Notes under the pieces: generated by a model | What the model was told of the DNA's origin: nothing | What the model saw: the letters and a program-made list of their open reading frames with translations, nothing else | Database searches by the model: none | Position numbers and translations under genes: made by a program | Shown here: piece after piece, positions 1 through 5,768 of the stretch | Layout: every line of letters starts with the position of its first letter | Numbering within the stretch: position 1 is the stretch's first letter | Assembly: GCA_052144935.1 (NCBI GenBank) | Contig: JBKQPR010000006.1 | Coordinates: 1 to 13,977, forward strand | Reading direction: 5' to 3' | Length of the DNA: 13,977 bases | DNA from: JOPF133 sp052144935 | GTDB lineage: Bacteria; Acidobacteriota; Terriglobia; Bryobacterales; Bryobacteraceae

Positions 1-81
1 GCGGTGCTGACCAACAACCTGATGCGGATCGCCACATTATTGAAGGATAGGAAGCCAGTCCGCCGGCAAGTGGCCGCCTAA
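1..81 (+). CDS. Transposase, C-terminal fragment (5' end outside window)
   Basis: Frame 1 is open from the first base to a TAA at 79-81 and encodes 26 residues that include the string VLTNNLMRIATLL and a basic tail. This helix resembles the extreme C-terminus of DDE transposases of the IS5/ISNCY type, where a conserved NNL-x-RIA-x-LL segment follows the last catalytic residue. The catalytic part lies upstream of the window, so the family is not certain. The following DNA is gene-poor, as expected beside an insertion sequence. I could not identify the terminal inverted repeat that would mark the right end of the element. This is an inference from a short match; it could also be the end of an unrelated helical protein. 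Confidence 0.55.
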   Translation, partial: AVLTNNLMRIATLLKDRKPVRRQVAA

Positions 82-128
82 GTCCTGCCGCTACCTATAA
101 TATGTTGAGCTGGAGGGGGGTACGTTCT

Positions 129-215
129 ATGTGTGCCCGTGATGGCGTATTTACGTCCTTCGCGGCACGTTCGGTCGGAATTCCGGCCAATCAGGGCGAA
201 AAACAACCTCAATAA
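129..215 (+). CDS. Possible 28-residue small ORF
   Basis: ATG at 129 opens a 28-codon frame ending in TAA at 213-215. A purine-rich GGAGGGGGG lies at about 111-119, nine bases before the ATG, and a perfect TATAAT sits at 96-101, which would place a transcript start just upstream of the ribosome-binding site. No matching -35 box is evident. The peptide has no hydrophobic segment or recognisable motif. In GC-rich DNA beside an insertion sequence such a combination can arise by chance, so this is only a candidate. Confidence 0.2.
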   Translation: MCARDGVFTSFAARSVGIPANQGEKQPQ

Positions 216-232
216 ATAATGTCTGGAAGAGC

Positions 233-261
233 TTGACACGTCCTAATTGTCGCTTTAAAAT
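233..261 (+). promoter_or_regulatory. Strong sigma-70 promoter, no obvious downstream gene
   Basis: TTGACA at 233-238 is followed after exactly 17 bases by TAAAAT at 256-261, so five of six -10 bases and all six -35 bases match consensus. It reads rightward. No ORF with a plausible start follows closely: the ATG at 301 hits a stop after three codons. Transcription would begin near 268 and could run to the terminator at 1035-1063, making a noncoding or leader RNA, or could drive the small ORF at 648. Confidence 0.5.
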
Positions 262-647
262 TATCAGTAAAACCAGGTGGCGGTAGCCTGCCTATAGGCC
301 ATGTCTCAATAAGTTGATCTCCACCCGTTTCGCGACAGAAACTAGCTAGCCGGGTGTTTGGGACTCTGGCTTCCTGCACATCTGGCGGCTGCATGGCCGC
401 CGCGCCCCGCGCCAGCAGCGCCAGCGAAAGCCTTGTTTCTCGCCTCCCCAGCGGCGCCGATAGAAGCCCCGCACCTTCGCCCCGTGCCTCCCCGGTTTTA
501 GGCTGGTCACGTAATCGGTCCGCGAGATGTCCTGGCCGTTCCTATCCAGGATCGGCGAGCCATCCACGTGCGCTTGCACCGCCACCACAATATGCACAGC
601 GATTTGACGATGCGCCGGAGTTTCGTCGCTGATCGGGGTGATCGGCC

Positions 648-797
648 GTGGCGCTGACCGGATCGGGCTTCTGCTGTGCGCTGACCGCGCGGGAGCTGCT
701 GAAGCTACGGAAGCAACGCCTGCTGAAGAGGATCGAACGGGATATGGCGGCCGGGAAACCTCTCCAGGAGGTGATGCGGGAACTCGGCGACAGTTGA
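648..797 (+). CDS. Possible small basic helical protein (49 aa)
   Basis: A GTG at 648, just after an in-frame stop at 639-641, opens a 49-codon frame ending in TGA at 795-797. The protein would start VALTGSGFCCALTARELL and then form a long amphipathic, Arg/Lys-rich helix with RKQRLLKRIERD, followed by KPLQEVMRELGDS. Third positions are mostly G or C, as in the real genes here, which favours coding. A G-rich stretch at 635-638 is a weak ribosome-binding site. I recognise no family. It overlaps an antisense open frame (346-840) that also has decent codon use, so only one of the two can be real, or both may be relics. Confidence 0.3.
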   Translation: MALTGSGFCCALTARELLKLRKQRLLKRIERDMAAGKPLQEVMRELGDS

Positions 798-1006
798 CCA
801 CCCTGGGTCGGAATGCGGGGGGCAGTTGGGGTCGTTGCACTTTCGATCGGTCTCAAAATTGAAGGAGGTGAGGCAGCCAGGCGAACGCTAACGGGAAGAT
901 ATACCACGACGAGGGCAGCGCCGGATGGGGCTGCCACGGTTCCCATCGCGCCGGCGAAACTCCAGAACCAGCGAAGCGGCGGGTCTTGGCCGGGATGAGG
1001 AGGAAC

Positions 1007-1020
1007 TTGTTCTTTGAAAA
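1007..1020 (+). promoter_or_regulatory. boxA-like antitermination motif
   Basis: The string TTGTTCTTTGAAAA closely resembles the boxA element (core TGTTCTTTGAAAA in several phyla) that recruits NusB/NusE in rRNA leaders and spacers. No rRNA follows; an intrinsic terminator lies 14 bases downstream. It may be a relic of an rRNA leader, part of a short regulated RNA, or coincidence. Confidence 0.3.
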
Positions 1021-1034
1021 CCGAACGTCAGAAA

Positions 1035-1063
1035 AGCGCAACCTGACTTGCGCTCGTTTTTTT
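1035..1063 (+). terminator. Intrinsic terminator, possibly bidirectional
   Basis: AGCGCAA at 1035-1041 and TTGCGCT at 1048-1054 form a perfect 7-bp stem with a six-base loop (CCTGAC). The stem is followed by CG and seven Ts (1057-1063). Four As precede the stem, so the opposite strand also has a short T run. It insulates hfq from transcription entering from the left. Confidence 0.8.
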
Positions 1064-1255
1064 AGGGGGATTCCGGCGAAGCGGGACTGTCCCCGGTTTT
1101 ACTTTCGATTCTTCAGCTCCTCACCATGGCCATTGCGGCGGGTAGGGCATTGTGTTATTTATGGGTTCAAGTCGGAAAATTTTAAGATCCAACTGAACCG
1201 CCCGCTGATCGGGAATGGCGACGGTCAATCATAACCCTTCAAAGGATGGCATCCC

Positions 1256-1561
1256 GTGGAAGCTGTCAATCGCAAACTCATTCGTCCGTCTTTGAACGAG
1301 ATCAAGGAGCAGATCACGCCTCCCCGGCGCGCTCCCCAGCAGAAAAGGCCTGTTCCCCCGGATCAGACCAACGCGGAGAACTTCTATTATGTGAAGCAGA
1401 TGCAGGCCAAGACGCCGATGGTTTTTGTGCTGTGCGACGGTGAGACGCTGCATGGAACCATCGAGTGGTACGACAAGTGCTGCCTCAAGGTGAACCGCAG
1501 TGAGGGGCCGAACCTGCTGCTCTACAAGCCCGCCATCAAGTACATGTACAAAGAGGGCTAG
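1256..1561 (+). CDS. hfq: Hfq family RNA chaperone, divergent with N-terminal extension
   Basis: A 101-residue Sm-like protein. Residues 1-40 are a basic, Pro-rich extension without counterpart in enteric Hfq. The Sm core follows: the Sm1 strand region VFVLCDGETLHGTIEWYD at about 56-73 with the conserved G-x-I/L-x-G-x-I pattern, and Sm2 NLLLYKPAIKYMYK at 86-99. Hfq forms hexameric rings that pair small RNAs with mRNAs. The enteric YKHA signature reads YKPA here, so the His of the proximal RNA-binding pocket is Pro. The start is GTG at 1256, preceded by AAAGGATGG at 1241-1249; the ATG at 1246 is out of frame. It converges on the thioesterase gene with only eight bases between stop codons. Family assignment is confident; RNA-binding equivalence to E. 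coli Hfq is inferred. Confidence 0.85.
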   Translation: MEAVNRKLIRPSLNEIKEQITPPRRAPQQKRPVPPDQTNAENFYYVKQMQAKTPMVFVLCDGETLHGTIEWYDKCCLKVNRSEGPNLLLYKPAIKYMYKEG

Positions 1562-1575
1562 CGGCCGAGCTAGCC
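1556..1575. repeat. Inverted repeat carrying both convergent stop codons
   Basis: GGCTAG at 1556-1561 and CTAGCC at 1570-1575 form a perfect 6-bp inverted repeat with an eight-base loop. The TAG of hfq is in the left arm and the TAG of the opposing thioesterase is in the right arm. No T run follows on either strand, so it is a poor classical terminator, but it could block convergent transcripts or protect 3' ends. Confidence 0.5.
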
Positions 1576-2049
1576 CCGCAGCCGGTTGCGGAGCGCTAAC
1601 CGGTATTCTCTTCGCTCGCCGGCTTGCCGGTAGCGGCGCTGTTCCTCGCCGGTCTCCGGAATTACCGGAGCGATAGGGGTGGATTTGCCATTTTCGTCCA
1701 GCGCGACGAACGTCAGATAGGCGGAGCAGGTGTGCAATCTGTCGCCGGTCACCAGATTCTCCGTGTGTACCTGTACGCCGACCTCCATGGAGGTACGGAA
1801 GACCCGGTTGACGGACGAGCGGAGGATAATCAACTGACCGATTCGCACGGGGTGCAGGAAGTGTAGACTGTCGACCGAGGCGGTCACCACGGGCCTGCGC
1901 GCGTGGCGCAAGGCAGCTATGGCGCCGGCCAGATCCACCAGGTGCATTACCTTGCCGCCGAGGACATTTCCCAGGCCGTTGGCGTCATTCGGTAGGGCCA
2001 ACTCCGCATACTCGGAAATCGATTCCTGAACTGTTTTGGCGTTGTCCAT
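1570..2049 (-). CDS. Acyl-CoA thioesterase (hotdog fold, YciA/ACOT type)
   Basis: A 159-residue single hotdog-domain protein that would hydrolyse acyl-CoA to free acid and CoA in the cytosol. Residues 21-49 contain the family motif NDANGLGNVLGGKVMHLVD followed by AGAIAALRH, with Asp39 in the catalytic position. VVTASVDSLHFLHPVRIGQL (54-73) is the next conserved strand pair and VHTENLVTGDRLHTCSAYLTFVALD the later beta-sheet. About 30 Arg-rich residues follow the fold. The length fits the YciA family (130-160 aa). The ATG at 2049 lies 18 bases after the stop of the upstream Cys-rich gene on the same strand, so the two probably share a transcript. Substrate length preference cannot be read from sequence. 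Confidence 0.85.
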   Translation of the reverse strand: MDNAKTVQESISEYAELALPNDANGLGNVLGGKVMHLVDLAGAIAALRHARRPVVTASVDSLHFLHPVRIGQLIILRSSVNRVFRTSMEVGVQVHTENLVTGDRLHTCSAYLTFVALDENGKSTPIAPVIPETGEEQRRYRQAGERREYRLALRNRLRG

Positions 2050-2067
2050 GAGATTCAGTGATGCCGC

Positions 2068-2496
2068 TCAGCGTGCGGAGGCTTCGTTCTTGCGGCGGAA
2101 ATAGCTGGAAACGTAGGCGCGGGCAAGCCGGGTCACGGCGGCGAGCGCGGGCAAAGGCCGGAAATCCCCCTGGGGCATTGTGTATTCGAGAGCGCCGTGC
2201 GCGAAGGGAAGATGATCGCGCTCAACCACGTAATAGAGACGCAGCGAAGAGCCGTCGTCGGCGCAGATCGAGAAGCGGACGGCGTCGGGGCCATCGCCGG
2301 CTGGGAAGCGGGGACAGCGCTTGCGGGCGTAGCCGATGTTGCAGACCGGATAAAGCGTATCGACGCCCGGCTGCCATGGGCTGTCGGGGACCGCATGGCA
2401 CAGTCCGGACCATGCGTCGCCCAGCGGAAGCATGGCGTGGGCGGCGGGCGAACAGTCGGGGTCCGGCTCCACTGGAAAGAAGTACGGGCAGGCCAT
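2068..2496 (-). CDS. Conserved acidobacterial hypothetical protein with Cys signature
   Basis: A 142-residue cytosolic protein without signal peptide, starting MACPYFFPVEP. Cysteines at 3, 33, 52 and 61 sit in conserved-looking contexts (MACPYF, GLCHAVP, YPVCNIGYA, RKRCPRFP), with two further ones at 15 and 78. Four such cysteines suggest an Fe-S cluster or a zinc site, but this is inference. The second half (DAVRFSICADDG, LRLYYVVERDHLPFAHGALEY) looks like a small beta-rich domain. I recall similar hypothetical proteins in acidobacteria but know no function. A much longer upstream in-frame extension exists (to 3261) and was rejected because it runs antisense through the TPR gene and has poor codon use. 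It is divergent from that gene by 33 bases and followed by the thioesterase. Confidence 0.7.
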   Translation of the reverse strand: MACPYFFPVEPDPDCSPAAHAMLPLGDAWSGLCHAVPDSPWQPGVDTLYPVCNIGYARKRCPRFPAGDGPDAVRFSICADDGSSLRLYYVVERDHLPFAHGALEYTMPQGDFRPLPALAAVTRLARAYVSSYFRRKNEASAR

Positions 2497-2529
2497 TTCG
2501 CCGTATGGTAGCACGCTCGGGAGCGTAGA

Positions 2530-2862
2530 ATGGAGACTGGAATCGACATGGCGAGTACGCGCTTGGAGACCCTCAGGAGCATGGTGACCGAGAATCCGGG
2601 CGACAGCTTTCTGCGCTACGGACTGGCGATGGAGTACCGCAATGCGGGCGACCTGCAGGCCGCCATGGGAGAGTTCCGTGCGCTGAGGGAGGCGAACCCG
2701 GATTACCCCGCGGCGTATTTTCACGGCGGGCAGACTTTGGAACGGCTGGGCCTCATGGAAGAAGCGCGGCAGTGGTATCGAGAAGGCATCGAAGTGACCA
2801 CGCGCAAGGGCGATCTGCACGCGCGCGGCGAGCTCCAAACGGCGTTGGACCTGCTCGGATAG
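2530..2862 (+). CDS. Small TPR-repeat protein
   Basis: A 110-residue soluble helical protein with about two and a half tetratricopeptide repeats: residues 25-58 (FLRYGLAMEYRNAGDLQAAMGEFRALREANPDY) and 59-92 (AAYFHGGQTLERLGLMEEARQWYREGIEVTTRKGD). The conserved G/A positions and the closing Pro are visible. TPR units bind peptide partners; the partner here is unknown. The ATG at 2530 has GGGAG at 2519-2523 with a six-base spacer; an internal ATG at 2548 is a weaker alternative. It diverges from the Cys-rich gene, so the two share a 33-bp promoter/leader region, implying that any promoters overlap the coding starts. Confidence 0.8.
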   Translation: METGIDMASTRLETLRSMVTENPGDSFLRYGLAMEYRNAGDLQAAMGEFRALREANPDYPAAYFHGGQTLERLGLMEEARQWYREGIEVTTRKGDLHARGELQTALDLLG

Positions 2863-3470
2863 CCTGCGCGTTGGGGGTGACCGGCGTGCGGAGTGTATCA
2901 ACCTCGCTGCGGAGAAGGCGCTCGAAGGCGGCGCTCGGAGCGGCCAGGGTTGGGGGGCGCTGCCAGGCCCCGGCATAGGCATTAAAATAAGCCCGGCGTG
3001 GCTGTGGGCGGGGATTTCTGCGGGCAGGGCGTTTTTCGTGCAAATGAGATCGGAAATTCCCCAAAGGCGCCAGTTTCCGGAAAGCCACTTTCGAGGAATT
3101 GGCCCCAGCATACTTGCGGCCTTCCAGCATTGTTCCGTCAAATATATGGCAATTGCCAGGCCGCACTGCACTACTAGCATTGAGGGTCCGGCGGCGCGAG
3201 ACCCTTGATATAATTCCTGCGAAGAATGGCGAAGAATCCGCGGCGAGAGGGATTCCTTCACGGCGGAGCTACCACATGAAACTGCTCAGAAGCAGGAAAT
3301 ATTCTCTGCTGCAAGGGCTCGGATTGGCGCAATTAACCGCTGCGTTGGCTCCGGTTCGGCCGAAACAGACCGTTTCTGGCGCGGAGCATCCCAATCCGGC
3401 AGCGCCACAACGACTCTGCCGGCAGGCATACGAAGAGATCACCACCGCACAGCAGGCGAACGAGTGGGAC
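2863..3470. other. Long intergenic region before the glycoside hydrolases
   Basis: About 600 bases without a convincing gene. A perfect TATAAT stands at 3209-3214 reading rightward, though no good -35 lies at normal distance. An ATG at 3276 with GGAG seven bases upstream is in frame with the downstream hydrolase and could add 65 residues before its signal peptide. There is a 10-bp palindrome GGCAATTGCC near 3147. No terminator is evident after the TPR gene. Confidence 0.4.
3209..3214 (+). promoter_or_regulatory. Candidate -10 box for the hydrolase operon
   Basis: A perfect TATAAT at 3209-3214. The best -35-like hexamer (TTGAGG at 3180-3185) is 23 bases away, too far for a standard promoter, so an activator or alternative sigma factor would be needed if this is used. 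Confidence 0.3.
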
Positions 3471-5720
3471 ATGCAGGGGCACGCGTCGAACGCTCGATCG
3501 AAGATGCTTCTCCTGGTGCTTCTGCTTCTGGTCACGGGTTGGGCGGCGGCCCTCGCGCAAACCCCCGTCACTGCGACCATCGACATCGACACCACCGTCA
3601 CCACCCCAATCGCATCGGGGTTCTCCGGTGCCAGCGCCGAACTCGGCTCACCTGTTGAATATTGGGACTACCGCTTCAATGCCCTGGCGGCAACCATCGG
3701 GTTCGGCTGGGTGCGCTTCCCGGGCGGGTCCAGCAGCGATATCTACAACTGGCAAACCGGCGAGGACGAGATGGCCTGGTACTCGGAATTCCCCGCCAAC
3801 TCGGGCGTCGGCGGCGATCAGTCGACGATCGCTCTGGTGGCGGGAAGAGGAGGCGCGAGGCTTATCGACGCCGCCAATCGCGCCAACCTGTTGGGCGCTC
3901 CTCTCATCATCTGCGTCAACGGATACACCGACACGGCCGCCTCAGCCGGCCAACTGGCGGCATACGTCAAGGCCAACCAGATCCAGGTGGCGGCGTGGGA
4001 GTTGTCCAACGAGCCCTACCTTTACCCCACCTTTTTTGCCACCGCAACCGCCTATCTGGACGCGATGAAACCGTATCGCGACGCCATCAAAGCGGTGCTT
4101 CCCGACGCCATCGTGGCCGTCTTTGTCACCGATCAGGCCCAGGCGCGAGCCGCCACCGATGCATGGAATGTGGCTGTGGCGGCGTACCCCAACAAGTATT
4201 GGGACGCGATCGCCTTTCATCACTATCCCGCGCAGAGCAACGGAGCTTTCGCGCAATGGATGGCGGACGAAAGCGCGGAGCTGGCCACCAGGACCAGCGC
4301 GGTAATCACCAGCCTGCAAGCCCAGATCGGTCCATCGGGCGTCCAGTTTCTGAATACCGAGTTCGATCCCTCCATACCCAACGATGCCACCACCGGGGCC
4401 TCGTCGATCACGTGCGGCACGGTGTGGGGCGGGATTTATTCGGCCGAATACATCATGCGCATGTCCACTATGCCCACGATGCTGCATGTGGGTCCCAGCC
4501 AAATCTCCAACAACGCCGGTGTGCTTCTCTCCAACGATCACAAGTCCGCGGTGGAGGCCGCGGCAGCCGCCGGCGTGCCCATCGACACGCTCTCGCTGGA
4601 TTTCGGATTTTACCTCAGTACGCAGGGCCTTGGAATTGCCGTGCTGAACGGTATCATCAACCGCGCGGTCCAATCGAACCAGACGGTAGTAACCGGCGGC
4701 GCGGCGGTGCCGGCCACGGGAATGTCGCCCATTCCGGCGCTTTACGCGATGAGCTACACCAACGCGCAGGGAGGATTGTCCGTGGTCATCACCAACAAAA
4801 GCGCCACGACGCACCAGGTGACGGTCCGCGTCAACGGCGCGGCGGCGGCCGGGACGTTCCCCCTTCAGTTCATCGCTGCCGCCGATCCCAGCACGGCGAA
4901 CACCGCCACCAGCCAGAACACAACCTCGATTCAGACCGCGAGTTCGGCCAATCCCATCACCGTGCCCGCTTACAGTGTATTGCGCGCCGACCTCACCACC
5001 CCGCCCGTGGCGGCGTTCGTGAATTCGGCCAGTTTCCAGCCGGGACCGGTGGCGCCCCAGCAACTAGTGACCGCATTCGGCTCGGGCTTCGCGTCCCAGA
5101 CCGTCACCGCTTCCGGCCAGCCGTTGCCGCCGACCCTGGGCGATACCGCCATCGCGATCACGGACAGCAAAGGAACGGTGAGCGCGGCGCCCCTCTATTA
5201 CGTGTCTCCCGGCCAGGCCAGCTTTCTGATCCCCAGCGGGGTCGCTCCGGGGGCCGCATCCGTGAAAGTGACGCGGAGCGGCGCGACGGTTCTCACCGGA
5301 TCGCTCACCGTGGCGCCGGTTTCGCCCGGTCTGTATTCAGCGAATGGAAATGGCGCCGGCGTGGCCGCCGCGCTGGCCGAACGGGTATCGGCAGCCGGCG
5401 CGGTCACGCCGCTGAGCGTCTTTTCCTGCCAGAGCGGCGTGCCGGTCAGTTGTCTCTCGTCGCCGCTCAGCCTGGGAAGCTCCACCGGCGCCGTGTATGT
5501 CTCTCTTTACGGGACGGGAATTCGAGGCGCAGGAACGGTCCAGGCATATGTCGGGGGTCAGCCTGTGCCATTGTTGTATGCCGGTCCGCAGGGCCAATAT
5601 CAAGGGCTCGACCAGGTGAACATTTCGCTTCCCGGCAGCCTGGCTGGCATGGGGGAGGTAAGTGTCTACCTCACCGCGGATGGCAAGGTATCGAATATGA
5701 CCACCGTAAAAATCCAGTGA
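3471..5720 (+). CDS. Secreted glycoside hydrolase, GH51/GH79-like, with Solibacter C-terminal domain
   Basis: A 749-residue exported protein. Residues 1-30 form a signal peptide: a basic n-region (SNARSK), the hydrophobic run MLLLVLLLLVTGWAAALA and cleavage near AQ-TPV. The catalytic barrel (about 35-400) has VRFPGGSSSDIYNWQTGE near the N-terminus, WELSNEPY with predicted acid/base Glu181, and QFLNTEFD with predicted nucleophile Glu297, the arrangement of clan GH-A enzymes such as alpha-L-arabinofuranosidases and beta-glucuronidases. A beta-sandwich follows (about 400-510). Residues 514-749 are a TIGR03437-type domain (FVNSASFQPGPVAPQQLVTAFGSGF; QASFLIPSGVAPGAASVKV). I chose ATG 3471 because it places the signal peptide at the N-terminus; ATG 3276 has a better ribosome-binding site but would bury it. 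The exact GH family and substrate are inferred. It is followed 48 bases later by another hydrolase. Confidence 0.75.
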   Translation: MQGHASNARSKMLLLVLLLLVTGWAAALAQTPVTATIDIDTTVTTPIASGFSGASAELGSPVEYWDYRFNALAATIGFGWVRFPGGSSSDIYNWQTGEDEMAWYSEFPANSGVGGDQSTIALVAGRGGARLIDAANRANLLGAPLIICVNGYTDTAASAGQLAAYVKANQIQVAAWELSNEPYLYPTFFATATAYLDAMKPYRDAIKAVLPDAIVAVFVTDQAQARAATDAWNVAVAAYPNKYWDAIAFHHYPAQSNGAFAQWMADESAELATRTSAVITSLQAQIGPSGVQFLNTEFDPSIPNDATTGASSITCGTVWGGIYSAEYIMRMSTMPTMLHVGPSQISNNAGVLLSNDHKSAVEAAAAAGVPIDTLSLDFGFYLSTQGLGIAVLNGIINRAVQSNQTVVTGGAAVPATGMSPIPALYAMSYTNAQGGLSVVITNKSATTHQVTVRVNGAAAAGTFPLQFIAAADPSTANTATSQNTTSIQTASSANPITVPAYSVLRADLTTPPVAAFVNSASFQPGPVAPQQLVTAFGSGFASQTVTASGQPLPPTLGDTAIAITDSKGTVSAAPLYYVSPGQASFLIPSGVAPGAASVKVTRSGATVLTGSLTVAPVSPGLYSANGNGAGVAAALAERVSAAGAVTPLSVFSCQSGVPVSCLSSPLSLGSSTGAVYVSLYGTGIRGAGTVQAYVGGQPVPLLYAGPQGQYQGLDQVNISLPGSLAGMGEVSVYLTADGKVSNMTTVKIQ

Positions 5721-5753
5721 GGATCCGCGCGGCCGTCAAGCTTTACGAATCCG

Positions 5754-5763
5754 CGAGGAGGAA
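5754..5763 (+). promoter_or_regulatory. Strong ribosome-binding site for the GH26-like gene
   Basis: GCGAGGAGGA at 5754-5763 is nearly complementary to the 16S 3' end and lies five bases before the ATG at 5769. It fixes that start and supports strong translation of the second hydrolase. Confidence 0.7.
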
Positions 5764-5768
5764 AATCG

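Larger units (their letters stand above)
82..1255. other. Gene-poor flank between transposase tail and hfq
   Basis: About 1.2 kb without a convincing long gene. It holds a perfect TATAAT at 96-101, a near-consensus sigma-70 promoter at 233-261, two possible tiny ORFs (129-215 and 648-797), a boxA-like string at 1007-1020, an intrinsic terminator at 1035-1063 and a short inverted motif with GGGACTGTCCCC around 1082-1094. Open frames on both strands between 346 and 946 overlap each other antisense and none matches a family I recognise. The stretch is probably mobile-element flank with degraded sequence. Confidence 0.5.

Noticed and set aside
346..840. 164-codon leftward frame opposite the small ORF at 648-797
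   Set aside because: One segment has coding-like codon use (around AVHIVVAVQAHVDGSPILD), but the rest is Arg/Ser/Pro-rich shadow sequence with no recognisable domain. It could be a decayed gene; too weak to annotate.
1082..1094. GGGACTGTCCCC-type palindrome as a REP element
   Set aside because: Only one copy is present in the window and no REP-associated transposase is nearby, so a repeat family cannot be supported from this sequence.
2497..3261. N-terminal extension of the Cys-rich protein to nearly 400 residues
   Set aside because: It runs antisense through the TPR gene and an intergenic region, and the conserved-looking sequence starts only at MACPYF.
3942..5063. 373-codon antisense frame in the GH51-like gene
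   Set aside because: His/Arg/Gly-rich shadow with no motifs; caused by high GC and lack of stop codons.
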